From a virus: a stretch of DNA of 38,078 nucleotides. Shown piece by piece: positions 30,449 through 38,078 of this stretch. The stretch covers positions 1-38,078 of the IMG/VR virus record IMGVR_UViG_3300047359_000479; one strand, written 5' to 3'. Below the pieces are notes generated by a model. That model was not told the origin of the DNA. It saw only the letters and a program-made list of their open reading frames with translations, and ran no database searches. The stretch's first letter is position 1. The number at the start of each line of letters is the position of its first letter. The translations under genes were made by a program, and so were the position numbers.

Positions 30449-30859
30449 ATGTACTTAATCATCGACAACACTAATCAAGCAATCCACAGAGAGCCTAACA
30501 AAAAGAGTTATGCCTCTACTCAGTACAAGACTGTAGGTGCCGCTAAAGCAGGCATTACCCGTACTGTAAAGTATTATCAAAAGGCTTATGATCAAGTTGC
30601 TGAAGTTGTTGCAGAAGGTAAGCCGGAGTATGCGGCTCCTATGCACAATGCATACCGTGATGCTACTGAGTCACAGTTTAATCTTACTCATAAGCAGTTT
30701 GCATCGTCTTATACGATTGTTGCTGTCGAAGATTACGTTGAACCAATGATTACTAAGACTGGCATCTGCCCAGGTACTGGTAAAAAAATCACTGTAACTG
30801 AAGGAATCAATACTCCTCATTACATGTCAACTCTTTCAGAATCATACTGGAGTGCATAA
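30449..30859 (+). CDS. Hypothetical phage protein (136 aa)
   Basis: MYLIIDNTNQAIHREPNKKS, KTVGAAKAGITRTVKYYQKA and CPGTGKKITVTEGINTPHYM. I chose ATG 30449 because it has AAGGGA at a normal distance, whereas the two upstream in-frame ATGs fall within a few bases of the -10 box. Not recognised; T/K-rich, soluble. The stop overlaps the next start. Confidence 0.65.
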   Translation: MYLIIDNTNQAIHREPNKKSYASTQYKTVGAAKAGITRTVKYYQKAYDQVAEVVAEGKPEYAAPMHNAYRDATESQFNLTHKQFASSYTIVAVEDYVEPMITKTGICPGTGKKITVTEGINTPHYMSTLSESYWSA

Positions 30860-31565
30860 AGGAATGTATAGAACTATGCGTAGAAATCAAATCGAATATT
30901 CAGCCAACGATGTTTGGGCCGCTTCTGCAAAAGCATACTTGATGAATGGTAAGAAATACATCAAGGCAAATGTAACTGTCAAATATGACTCAGATGGAGA
31001 GGCATATGATGTCACTCCCAACCGAGACATTATGAAGCAGTTGTTGGAAAACAACCTCAAAGGTGTCGATGCGACTACAAAAAATCTTGGAGTTCAAGTT
31101 CGCCAGCATTATAAGGCCCTCACATTTAAGATGTTGACAGGTGGTTGGATGTCAGATTTTGAACGATCGGCAATGGCACTTGCAGATAAAGATGTGATTA
31201 CCGATATGAAAGATTTCGGTATGATTGCAAGTCTTCCAAAAGCATATGACCGTGCTATTATCAAAAAAGGTCAAGAGGACCGAATCGTACAGGAGTCAAA
31301 AACTTCTACTGCTATCGGTAAAATCAAAGACAGATTAGAGTTGGATATTACTATCCTTAGAACTATCCTGTCGCAAAGGTACGGTTGTTACTTTATCACT
31401 GCTAAGACTAGCACTGGTTCAGTAGTATTCTTTGCCTCTTCTACTTTGCATCCAGCAATAGATACCGAACTTAGAATTAAGGGCACAGTCAAAGGTCATC
31501 GCACTGACGATGATGGGCTAGTGACCACCCAGTTGAATCGTGTTAAAGTAATGGAGGAAAAATGA
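30852..31565 (+). CDS. Hypothetical protein with a C-terminal OB-fold-like domain
   Basis: 237 residues from GTG 30852; ATG 30864 or 30876 are alternatives with the same ribosome site AAAGGA (30858-30863). The C-terminal 70 residues, YGCYFITAKTSTGSVVFFAS and then DTELRIKGTVKGHRTDDDGL, VTTQLNRVKV, look like an OB-fold of the type G.VKxH..Y.GV..T.LxRVKV found in phage replication proteins. The N-terminal part is unknown. It could bind single-stranded DNA or RNA. Confidence 0.55.
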   Translation: MHKGMYRTMRRNQIEYSANDVWAASAKAYLMNGKKYIKANVTVKYDSDGEAYDVTPNRDIMKQLLENNLKGVDATTKNLGVQVRQHYKALTFKMLTGGWMSDFERSAMALADKDVITDMKDFGMIASLPKAYDRAIIKKGQEDRIVQESKTSTAIGKIKDRLELDITILRTILSQRYGCYFITAKTSTGSVVFFASSTLHPAIDTELRIKGTVKGHRTDDDGLVTTQLNRVKVMEEK

Positions 31566-31720
31566 AAAATCTAGCAATAGGCTTTGTCGTAGGATATCTA
31601 GTTTGTACATTTATGTACGGCGGAGCAGGAGCCGTAGGAGACGTTGTAAGTGCATCAGTCACTCAACTATCTGTATGGTGGGACCAAGCAGTTGCCGCTT
31701 TTAATCAACCTAGGGGTTGA
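31562..31720 (+). CDS. Small membrane protein (52 aa)
   Basis: MKNLAIGFVVGYLVCTFMYG then GGAGAVGDVVSASVTQLSVW; one N-terminal hydrophobic helix with Gly-zipper-like spacing. Starts by ATGA overlap, and its stop TGA is part of the -35 box of the ligase promoter. Unknown function. Confidence 0.55.
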   Translation: MKNLAIGFVVGYLVCTFMYGGAGAVGDVVSASVTQLSVWWDQAVAAFNQPRG

Positions 31721-31745
31721 CATTAGAACTGGCCGGCTGTATAAT
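31717..31745 (+). promoter_or_regulatory. Consensus sigma-70 promoter for DNA ligase
   Basis: TTGACA (31717-31722), 17-nt spacer, TATAAT (31740-31745), both boxes perfect. AGGAG and ATG 31769 follow. Confidence 0.85.
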
Positions 31746-31768
31746 AGTAGTATATTTAGGAGAAGCAT

Positions 31769-33127
31769 ATGAGTGCAAGTTGGATACATAAACTGAATGA
31801 ATCAAATTCAAAACTTCATAAACAAGATGTTTTGACCCAAGCATTAGAGGCTGCCACACTAGGAAGTGAGAATGCTGATACGTTTTTAAAACTTGCTGGC
31901 ATGTGTTACAATCCTTATGTAACATTTGGCGTCAGAAAAATTTCTGATAATCAGGAATCAGATAGAGAATATGCTAATCCTTGGCAAGACTTTATTGAAT
32001 TACTAGAGCAACTTAAAGAACGTAAGTTAACTGGTAATGATGCCATTGATGCAGTAGCAAAGATGTCTTTACAATTTTCTAGTGATGAGTGGAACAACTT
32101 TTGTGCTCCAGTCATTCGTAGAGATTTACGTGCAGGCTTCTCAGTTGCTACAATCAACAAAGTTTGTAAGAAGACTGACTACGAAGTACCAGTCTTTAAA
32201 TGTCAACTTGCTACTAACTCAGAGGGTCGTCCTGAAATGGCAGGCACTAAGAGACTTGAGCCCAAGTTAGATGGTGTAAGAGTTCTAATGGTAGTATCGT
32301 TTGAGCCAGGTATGTATGATCATCCTGAGCCAGTCGCAACATGTTACAGTCGTAACGGAAAAATCTTTGAGAACTTCACACATATTGAAGATCAAGTAAC
32401 CACTAATGTAAGAAAAATAATTACGTTGTTAGGCAACGATATCGGCAATTGCACTAAGGGTTTTGTATTCGATGGTGAAGTTGTCGGAGCATCATTTAAT
32501 GAATTAATGAAACAAGCACGTAGAAAAACTGATGCTAAGGCAGATGATACAGTGTTTCATGTATTCGATGTTATGCCATTAGCAGACTTTCAACGTGGTC
32601 ATTGCAATGCACAATTCAGAAAACGTGTATCAGCAATGAACAACTTAGTACCACTCTTTACTGATCTCAGTTCACTAGAAACTATGTCTCACATTATAGT
32701 AGACTTGGATACTGATGAAGGTAAACAAGAAATGAAAACATACTCTAACGATATGGTCAATGCAGGATTTGAGGGCATTATGATCAAAGATTTAGAGGCA
32801 CCTTACGAATGTAAACGTAATCTCTTTTGGATGAAATGGAAGCCTACTATTACTGTAGACTTAGAAGTCATCGATATCGAAGAGGGTACAGGTCGTAACG
32901 AAGGTAGATTGGGTGCATTAGTTTGTCAAGGAACAGACGATGGAAAACTAATCAAAGTTAATGTTGGCTCTGGATTTTCAGATGATCAACGAGCCGAGTT
33001 CTACTCAGCATCTGACGATGTGATTGGAGAGACTGCTGAAGTATTATGTGATGCAGTATCTCAGAATCAGGACGGCTCATACAGTTTAAGATTCCCTAGA
33101 TTTGTCAGATTTAGGGACGACAAATAG
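31769..33127 (+). CDS. gp30: ATP-dependent DNA ligase (T4 gp30-like)
   Basis: Seals nicks. 452 residues against 487 for T4 ligase. Motif I EPKLDGVR has the adenylated Lys166; motif III-like VFDGEVVGASF and VFHVFDVMP, motif IV FEGIMIKDLEAPYE and motif V WMKWKPTITVDLEVIDIEEG are in order, followed by the OB domain. AGGAG lies before ATG 31769. It has its own strong promoter, and ligase, RNase H, polymerase and clamp together give an own lagging-strand repair set. Confidence 0.93.
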   Translation: MSASWIHKLNESNSKLHKQDVLTQALEAATLGSENADTFLKLAGMCYNPYVTFGVRKISDNQESDREYANPWQDFIELLEQLKERKLTGNDAIDAVAKMSLQFSSDEWNNFCAPVIRRDLRAGFSVATINKVCKKTDYEVPVFKCQLATNSEGRPEMAGTKRLEPKLDGVRVLMVVSFEPGMYDHPEPVATCYSRNGKIFENFTHIEDQVTTNVRKIITLLGNDIGNCTKGFVFDGEVVGASFNELMKQARRKTDAKADDTVFHVFDVMPLADFQRGHCNAQFRKRVSAMNNLVPLFTDLSSLETMSHIIVDLDTDEGKQEMKTYSNDMVNAGFEGIMIKDLEAPYECKRNLFWMKWKPTITVDLEVIDIEEGTGRNEGRLGALVCQGTDDGKLIKVNVGSGFSDDQRAEFYSASDDVIGETAEVLCDAVSQNQDGSYSLRFPRFVRFRDDK

Positions 33128-33136
33128 GAGAATAAT

Positions 33137-33310
33137 ATGGCACAAATAAAAGATACGTTCAAAGACGAACAAGGAACCTTACACACATTAGCAGACATGC
33201 TTCCAGCACAACCAGGTGATGATGACTATGTAGATGTTGATGGTGGCCAATGTTGCTGTGGTGAGTACAATTGTAAAGAAGAATATGCACACTGGAGTTC
33301 AGGACACTAA
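33137..33310 (+). CDS. Small Cys/His-rich protein (57 aa)
   Basis: Starts MAQIKDTFKDEQGTLHTLAD and ends CCCGEYNCKEEYAHWSSGH: Cys39, Cys40, Cys41, Cys46, His52 and His57 could bind a metal. AGGAG lies 6 bases before the ATG. Not recognised. It follows the ligase by 9 bases and may be expressed with it. Confidence 0.6.
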   Translation: MAQIKDTFKDEQGTLHTLADMLPAQPGDDDYVDVDGGQCCCGEYNCKEEYAHWSSGH

Positions 33311-33311
33311 T

Positions 33312-33626
33312 ATGGCAAAGGTAATTATTGCAACGATGTCTGAATGGCATCAAGTCCAAAGAAAATATGCACTAGAAATTGATCTTGCATATATTAAAAG
33401 TATTTTTCCGGATAAGTCTGATAAAGAAGTTCAACAAATTTTTGATGATCTTGTATCAGGAGATTTACTTGTCGATGACCTAGAAGAAATGGGTTACGAA
33501 GAAAATGGTTATGATAAGTTTTACGGAATCGAATGGGACTACCTAGATGAAGACGATTGGTGGACTATGAGAAAGGGTGGATTTGATGTCACCTATGATC
33601 AAGAGGTCATAGAAAAGGATGACTGA
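33312..33626 (+). CDS. Conserved phage protein, acidic (104 aa)
   Basis: ATG 33312 begins MAKVIIATMSEWHQVQRKYA directly after the preceding stop; the in-frame region before it is the shadow of the Cys-rich gene. Further: SIFPDKSDKEVQQIFDDLVS and many Asp/Tyr/Trp (YGIEWDYLDEDDWWTM). Unknown. The stop overlaps the next start by 8 bases. Confidence 0.6.
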   Translation: MAKVIIATMSEWHQVQRKYALEIDLAYIKSIFPDKSDKEVQQIFDDLVSGDLLVDDLEEMGYEENGYDKFYGIEWDYLDEDDWWTMRKGGFDVTYDQEVIEKDD

Positions 33627-33912
33627 TATTAATTATGACCCTAATCAATGGCCAGAAGAAATTAAAAAGTTAAGACTAGATAAACTAGTTGGCGCAAAAT
33701 ATACTTTTCCAGACGGTGACTATTTACTGGTCACTGAAGTTAAACTTAGAGATAGAGGCATTGAAGGCAAAGGAGTAGATGGTATTGCTCCTTGTGTCAA
33801 ATACCATATTCAACAAGGTCCTGGCATTCCTAGACAGTTGACTATGTTTTACCAAGAATTTATTGACACTTATGGTCATTTGTTTGCTAAAGAGTTGGGG
33901 AGAGAAAAATAA
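33619..33912 (+). CDS. Conserved phage protein (97 aa)
   Basis: MTDINYDPNQWPEEIKKLRL, YTFPDGDYLLVTEVKLRDRG and KYHIQQGPGIPRQLTMFYQE, i.e. a small beta-rich domain. AAAGG before the ATG. Not recognised. Confidence 0.6.
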   Translation: MTDINYDPNQWPEEIKKLRLDKLVGAKYTFPDGDYLLVTEVKLRDRGIEGKGVDGIAPCVKYHIQQGPGIPRQLTMFYQEFIDTYGHLFAKELGREK

Positions 33913-33936
33913 TAGTAATTAAACCTGCAAAATCGC

Positions 33937-33945
33937 ACTAAATAC
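33937..33945 (+). promoter_or_regulatory. T4-late-like promoter motif
   Basis: ACTAAATAC; the expected +1 is at about 33950, behind the first in-frame ATG (33947) of the next gene, which supports the start at 33977. Confidence 0.5.
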
Positions 33946-33976
33946 TATGTACGATAACGCAAAGGACAACAATTAT

Positions 33977-36004
33977 ATGAAGACGAGTATCTTTATAGCC
34001 TGGCTGACTTTATTTACAGCACTCACTATTAGTGGTGTTGCCATTTATTATTCAGTATCAGGTTTAGCCGCTATTTTCTCAGCGGCAGTTATCCCCATCA
34101 TTGTCATGGGAGGGGTATTAGAAGTAAGCAAACTTGTTACAGCAGTTTGGTTACATAGATATTGGGGTATAGCCACATGGTGGTTGAAGACTTACCTCAG
34201 CATTGCCGTACTGGTTTTGATGTTAATTACATCAATCGGTATTTTTGGATTCTTATCTAAAGCACATGATACTGCATCAGGAAATGCAACAGAAGCCATC
34301 GCAACAGTACAACGTATCGACGGACAGATTGCGAGAGAAGAAAATAGAATTACGATATTAGAAGATCGTATTGCAGGTTTACAATCTGGAGAAGGATTTG
34401 ACGTATCTGCATCCATTACCCAACAAGAAACAATTAGAGACGGTGCTTGGACGAGAGTACAAGGTGATATTGATTATGCACAGGGTCAAATAGACAGACT
34501 TAGAGATCAATTAGCAGTATTGGATGAAGCAGTGAATGACCTCAGAAACAGAGGTGTTGAAGTAATTACGACAGATGAAGGCGGAACGTTTAGACGAGCA
34601 GAGACTGAAACAATCGACTATGTGGCTCAAGCAGAAGCCCTCTATGAGCAACAAACACCGCAACGTGACTCAATTGCAGATGATATTGCAACACAACAAG
34701 CAAACATCGACAGATACAGGGCACAAGCACAGACAACAATAAACGATGCTAACGCAGAAATTAATCGTTTAAGAGATCAATCTACATCATCACAGGACGA
34801 TGATCTAAATCAGATTGATGAATGGAATACAGATATAGATAATATCTATGAATTAATTGACCAACTTAAAGATGAAAAATTTGAGTCTGAGCAGGCAGTT
34901 AGATTAGTAGAAAGTGAAGTGGGTCCTATCAGATACATCGCAGAGTTTTTTACTGGTACTGAAGAAGCAGATAACAATTTACTAGAGACCGCAGTGTCTT
35001 GGTTGATTATGGTTATCATCTTTGTATTTGATCCTTTAGCAGTTCTATTGTTGATTGCATCGCAATATACATTTGAACAACGTAGAAAGGAAAAACAAAG
35101 CCTGGAAAAGCCTGAACCCCCTGAAGATCCAGATCCTCAACCCTTAGGAGAGGGTTTTGATATGGAACCTTTTGGTTCCGAACATGGGCGCCAACATATG
35201 CTAAAAAGCAAAAATGATTTTCCAGAAGATGCCCTAGAAGACTATGACAAAATGCAAGAAGACATCAAAACTAGTCCACCTAGTGCTGTAGACGATGCCG
35301 CAAATGTCATGTCAGGGTTTGATTTAGATTTTACAAAACTAGAACCTAGTATAGCAGAAGCAAAAGAGGCTTTTGAAAACTGGGAACTAAGTAAGTTTCA
35401 CAAAAAGTTAGAAGAAGAAGTCTCGGTTGAAAACGATCAGGTGAGTGAGCCTGTACCCGAGCCTGTCTTAGAAGAACCTGAAGTGATAACAGAAGACCCA
35501 GGGTTACAAGCAAAAATAGATGAAACAAAACAAGCATTTGCAGAGTATGAAGGTAACAAGGTAGTAGAAACACCGACTGAAGACGGTGGTCCTAGAGTTT
35601 CACAAGGCGTCACATATGAAAAAGTAAGAGATAGTGATTATTATATTGACCCAACCGGAAAACAAATACATGAAAATGCTATTAAAGAAATGCACCCTGA
35701 ATTGTTCTTACAAGAAGACAGCGGTGCTAGACAAGCAGGAACAAGTTTTGGAACCACATTCCCACTTATCGCAGTCAAAGGTGATATCTTTGTAAGAGTT
35801 GATCAGATGCCAAATCGTGTCTTTAAATTTGAGGGCAAAGATTGGATGGAGATCGATAAAGAATCGACAGACTCATATACGTTTGATGAGGAATACATCA
35901 AATACATAATTGCTCAGATTAAGACAGGCGAGTATGACATTGATTTATTATCAGAAGCCGAACGTTATCAAGTAGAAGTTTATCTCACTAAAACGGGCGG
36001 ATAA
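33977..36004 (+). CDS. Large membrane and coiled-coil protein (675 aa)
   Basis: Three N-terminal transmembrane helices (about 5-25, 32-56, 70-92), a long coiled coil (about 95-320, with repeats like IDGQIAREENRITILEDRIA and INRLRDQ), a fourth transmembrane segment (LIMVIIFVFDPLAVLLLIAS, about 341-360) and a long acidic, proline-rich cytoplasmic tail. ATG 33977 has AAAGGA, unlike ATG 33947. I recall large proteins of similar plan in marine T4-like phages, without a known function. It might organise the host membrane, or act in lysis control or superinfection exclusion. Confidence 0.8.
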   Translation: MKTSIFIAWLTLFTALTISGVAIYYSVSGLAAIFSAAVIPIIVMGGVLEVSKLVTAVWLHRYWGIATWWLKTYLSIAVLVLMLITSIGIFGFLSKAHDTASGNATEAIATVQRIDGQIAREENRITILEDRIAGLQSGEGFDVSASITQQETIRDGAWTRVQGDIDYAQGQIDRLRDQLAVLDEAVNDLRNRGVEVITTDEGGTFRRAETETIDYVAQAEALYEQQTPQRDSIADDIATQQANIDRYRAQAQTTINDANAEINRLRDQSTSSQDDDLNQIDEWNTDIDNIYELIDQLKDEKFESEQAVRLVESEVGPIRYIAEFFTGTEEADNNLLETAVSWLIMVIIFVFDPLAVLLLIASQYTFEQRRKEKQSLEKPEPPEDPDPQPLGEGFDMEPFGSEHGRQHMLKSKNDFPEDALEDYDKMQEDIKTSPPSAVDDAANVMSGFDLDFTKLEPSIAEAKEAFENWELSKFHKKLEEEVSVENDQVSEPVPEPVLEEPEVITEDPGLQAKIDETKQAFAEYEGNKVVETPTEDGGPRVSQGVTYEKVRDSDYYIDPTGKQIHENAIKEMHPELFLQEDSGARQAGTSFGTTFPLIAVKGDIFVRVDQMPNRVFKFEGKDWMEIDKESTDSYTFDEEYIKYIIAQIKTGEYDIDLLSEAERYQVEVYLTKTGG

Positions 36005-36018
36005 GTTACCCAAAAGTA

Positions 36019-36047
36019 TTGCATAAACCTTCGCAATTTCATATAAT
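36019..36047 (+). promoter_or_regulatory. Sigma-70-like promoter for the lipoprotein pair
   Basis: TTGCAT (36019-36024), 17-nt spacer, TATAAT (36042-36047). Confidence 0.75.
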
Positions 36048-36091
36048 ACTAAGTAAGTTAAATTAATAATGCCCAAGTTAGGAGGGTAAGT

Positions 36092-36820
36092 ATGAAAAAT
36101 ATATCAAATGTATTACTGTTATCAGCATTGATTGTAACCACAACGGGTTGTTCAATGTTCGGCGGTAAAAAAGCGGACAACGTTGAAGTCCCTAAGACTA
36201 CAGCAGTCACTCAACAAAAACTTAGTACATACTTTGAAGACGATGGTATCAGAGTCAATTGGGAATGTATTGACAGAAACGGTTGGACTCTTAATATTAC
36301 ATGTAAAGAGTCTGAGATCAAATCGATTGAAGCAACCATTACTATCCCATCAAACGGTGGCACTAATTTTAATGGTCAGTCTGCAAATCAAATAGGTCAA
36401 CTTGAATCAATGGCAATGATTGCTAGATTTATCAACGAAGATATTACTACTGAAAGGGTAGTAACTCTTATGGCTCAGAATGTTGAAAAAGCAGATGACA
36501 CTTATCGTAATCCAATTAAGGGCACAGGTCAAAACAATGTAAATGCTCCAAGACTACCAGCAGTCGTTGGCATTACAAGTAGTGAGCCGCCCGCCCCTAG
36601 AGACACTAGCAGACCTAATATGAACTTTGCTGTTCGTTCTAACATCAATGATACTGTAAGAGAACTCAATACAGTTGTCAAAGGGAACTCACAAGCAATC
36701 ATGCGAGGTACAGTATTTGAAGTTGATCAGAAAGACGACCAACTTATTCAAATTACTGCTACATGGAATAGAGAAAGAGCAGAAACAATTCAAAACGATA
36801 TCGCACCTTACTTTAACTAG
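36092..36820 (+). CDS. Lipoprotein (242 aa), unknown
   Basis: Signal peptide MKNISNVLLLSALIVTTTGC with lipobox TTGC. The mature part has SKS-type helices (QIGQLESMAMIARFINEDIT) and TTERVVTLMAQNVEKADDTY, and an ending QLIQITATWNRERAETIQND that looks like a beta strand common in LPP20/FlgO-like lipoproteins. GGAGGG precedes the ATG. It forms a pair with the next secreted protein; both probably work in the periplasm or outer membrane. Confidence 0.7.
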   Translation: MKNISNVLLLSALIVTTTGCSMFGGKKADNVEVPKTTAVTQQKLSTYFEDDGIRVNWECIDRNGWTLNITCKESEIKSIEATITIPSNGGTNFNGQSANQIGQLESMAMIARFINEDITTERVVTLMAQNVEKADDTYRNPIKGTGQNNVNAPRLPAVVGITSSEPPAPRDTSRPNMNFAVRSNINDTVRELNTVVKGNSQAIMRGTVFEVDQKDDQLIQITATWNRERAETIQNDIAPYFN

Positions 36821-36829
36821 GAGTTGTCT

Positions 36830-37795
36830 ATGCGACTAGTTCTCGCGGTCTTATTCATACTTACTTCTCCCGCGGCATATGCAATGCAAGTCGAGGGAGA
36901 AGGCCCTACATTAGAAATAGCACTTAATAACGCATTTAAAGTAGCAATTGATAACGAAGTAGGTGTCATATTAGATACTGAACGTCATTTGCAGAACGGT
37001 GAGATAGTACATAATCAAATCTTATCATACAGTGCAGGATACATTAACACATATCAAATTCAACATCATATTTACATAAGAGATTTAAACTTACATAAAA
37101 TTGTAGTAAATGTTTCTGTAGCCAGTTCTAAATTAAAAAACTTTTTATTAAGTAGTAATCATAACCCACTAAGTTTTAATGTCGATAACATCAAAGCACA
37201 AATACGATTTTACAAAGAAGGTTATGTAGACGGACAAAAGTTACTTGACAACACCCTTAAGTATTTCCCTGGCGAGGCTATCAATATAACTCCACATGAT
37301 TTCAATGTGGTTGCTGATTATCATAACCCTAACAAACATTATTTACATGTTCCCTTCACTGTATCATGGAACCAAAAATATTTGGTAGCATTGCAAGAAC
37401 TCTTAACTTTATTTGAAGGTGATAGGGGAGGCCGCATATACATTACGTTCGGTGATGAAAGAGTTTACATCACTGATCAAATGTTGTACAGAAAACTACG
37501 CAAAGTATTTGGACGAAAAGATTTTGTGTCATTAAGTATTAGTTCATTACTTAAAGATCCTTCTATAAATACATGTGTGCAGAGTATAAGGTATAGCCCT
37601 GGTAAATCTTGGGATAGTAGCAGAGCATTATATACGTACACGGGCGGGGGATTGACATTTCACACTGATAAAGAAACTAGCAGTTTTATAATGCACCCTA
37701 TAAATGAACAAGATTTACAAGAATTTCAGGGAACAACTGAACTTACTCTAAGGGTGTCTTCAGCAAATAATTGTCCAGAAAATTCAACAAGATAA
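36830..37795 (+). CDS. Secreted protein with FlgT-N-like domain (321 aa)
   Basis: Signal peptide MRLVLAVLFILTSPAAYA, cleaved before MQ. VEGEGPTLEIALNNAFKVAI, DNEVGVILDTERHLQNGEIV, HNQILSYSAGYINTYQI and HKIVVNVSV follow the pattern of the flagellar assembly protein T N-terminal domain (ALxxAxxxAV..G..V.S....NG.L..D.I...S.GYI..Y.I). The C-terminal part is not recognised. ATG 36830 with AGGAG is preferred to the TTG two codons earlier. The preceding lipoprotein is likely its partner. Confidence 0.65.
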   Translation: MRLVLAVLFILTSPAAYAMQVEGEGPTLEIALNNAFKVAIDNEVGVILDTERHLQNGEIVHNQILSYSAGYINTYQIQHHIYIRDLNLHKIVVNVSVASSKLKNFLLSSNHNPLSFNVDNIKAQIRFYKEGYVDGQKLLDNTLKYFPGEAINITPHDFNVVADYHNPNKHYLHVPFTVSWNQKYLVALQELLTLFEGDRGGRIYITFGDERVYITDQMLYRKLRKVFGRKDFVSLSISSLLKDPSINTCVQSIRYSPGKSWDSSRALYTYTGGGLTFHTDKETSSFIMHPINEQDLQEFQGTTELTLRVSSANNCPENSTR

Positions 37796-37804
37796 GTAGA
37801 ATAT

Positions 37805-38078
37805 ATGACTGATAAAGCAGAGTTTCATTGTTCTTTTTGTGGCACTCATAAGGACAATGTACAAAAATTAATCGTAGGAGAAAGTGTGGCAATCTGTTCG
37901 GATTGTGTTGTACTGTGCCAAACGTTAATTGAAGAAGAAAAGGTCGACAATAAAGATGATCGGTCTGATGTTATTGAAAAAGTTGAACCATATGCTATTT
38001 TAAGACACTTGAATAAATGGGTAGTCGGTCAACAATCTGCTAAAGAAGTATTAGCAGTAGCAATTACAAATCATTATA
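37805..38078 (+). CDS. clpX: ClpX-like protein, N-terminal part, cut by right edge
   Basis: ATG 37805 to the window end, 91 codons. The ClpX zinc-binding domain is present: FHCSFCGTHKDNVQKLIVGE and ICSDCVVLCQ (Cys9, Cys12, Cys31, Cys34). PYAILRHLNKWVVGQQSAKE and VLAVAITNHY match the start of the ClpX AAA+ domain (P.eI...LD.YVIGQ..AKK.LAVAVYNHY). Whether the ATPase domain is complete lies outside the window. A phage ClpX could redirect host ClpP or act as an unfoldase. Confidence 0.88.
   Translation, partial: MTDKAEFHCSFCGTHKDNVQKLIVGESVAICSDCVVLCQTLIEEEKVDNKDDRSDVIEKVEPYAILRHLNKWVVGQQSAKEVLAVAITNHY

Noticed and set aside
33234-33311. N-terminal extension of the gene at 33312
   Set aside because: It is the other frame of the Cys-rich small gene at 33137, which has its own ribosome site; the frame begins properly at ATG 33312.
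1-38078. tRNA genes, rRNA, CRISPR arrays, insertion sequences, att sites
   Set aside because: I saw no cloverleaf pattern, spaced repeat array, transposase or integrase; I could not run a dedicated search.

Overview
The window is an AT-rich, gene-dense piece of a T4-like (tailed, myovirus-type) phage genome. The anchors are a family B DNA polymerase C-terminal part (cut by the left edge), a gp45-type sliding clamp, a T4 RNase H-type 5' nuclease and an ATP-dependent DNA ligase. Nearly all genes lie on the plus strand with start/stop overlaps of the ATGA or TAATG type. Many small genes of unknown function look, from memory, like conserved genes of marine T4-like phages (cyanomyoviruses and pelagiphage relatives). 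A lipoprotein with a CGGGGG start and an IscU of proteobacterial type suggest a marine proteobacterial host; that is inference.

Layout. 1-2.5 kb: replication (polymerase, clamp). 2.5-19.8 kb: a long metabolic and DNA-modification block. It holds a sulfotransferase, a DpdA/TGT-like transglycosylase, a T-fold (QueD-like) protein, a nucleotidyltransferase-cupin fusion, a glycosyltransferase, GMP reductase, GTP cyclohydrolase I (FolE), a 2-oxoglutarate oxygenase, a second cytidylyltransferase, QueD, a purine phosphoribosyltransferase, a class IV aminotransferase, QueE, IscU, a SET-domain protein, a second glycosyltransferase and a sugar epimerase. 19.8-21.7 kb: the only convincing minus-strand gene, a GP88-family protein with DnaJ-like CxxCxGxG motifs. 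21.7-27.5 kb: UV damage endonuclease, a glycosyltransferase-like protein, RNase H and small conserved phage genes. 27.5-28.0 kb: a structured non-coding region with direct repeats, hairpins, a late promoter and a terminator. 28-30.3 kb: a lipoprotein with an Ig-like and a TIM-barrel-like domain, and a cupin. 30.4-33.9 kb: an OB-fold-like protein, the ligase and small genes. 34-37.8 kb: a large membrane/coiled-coil protein, a lipoprotein and a secreted FlgT-like protein. The right edge cuts a ClpX homologue.

How the genes work together. FolE, QueD and QueE make 7-carboxy-7-deazaguanine from GTP, and a DpdA-like enzyme would exchange a 7-deazaguanine base for guanine in DNA. No QueC or QueF is visible here, so the final base is open. 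The exchange releases free guanine; the phosphoribosyltransferase and GMP reductase would form a neat salvage loop for it (inference). IscU, next to the radical-SAM enzyme QueE, may supply its iron-sulfur cluster.

Regulation. I see a coherent set of sigma-70-like promoters, all with 17-nt spacers, and a second set of T4-late-like motifs (core TAAATA), including one on the minus strand in front of the GP88 gene. Two regions look like short independent transcripts: 16.9-17.03 kb and 27.65-27.95 kb.
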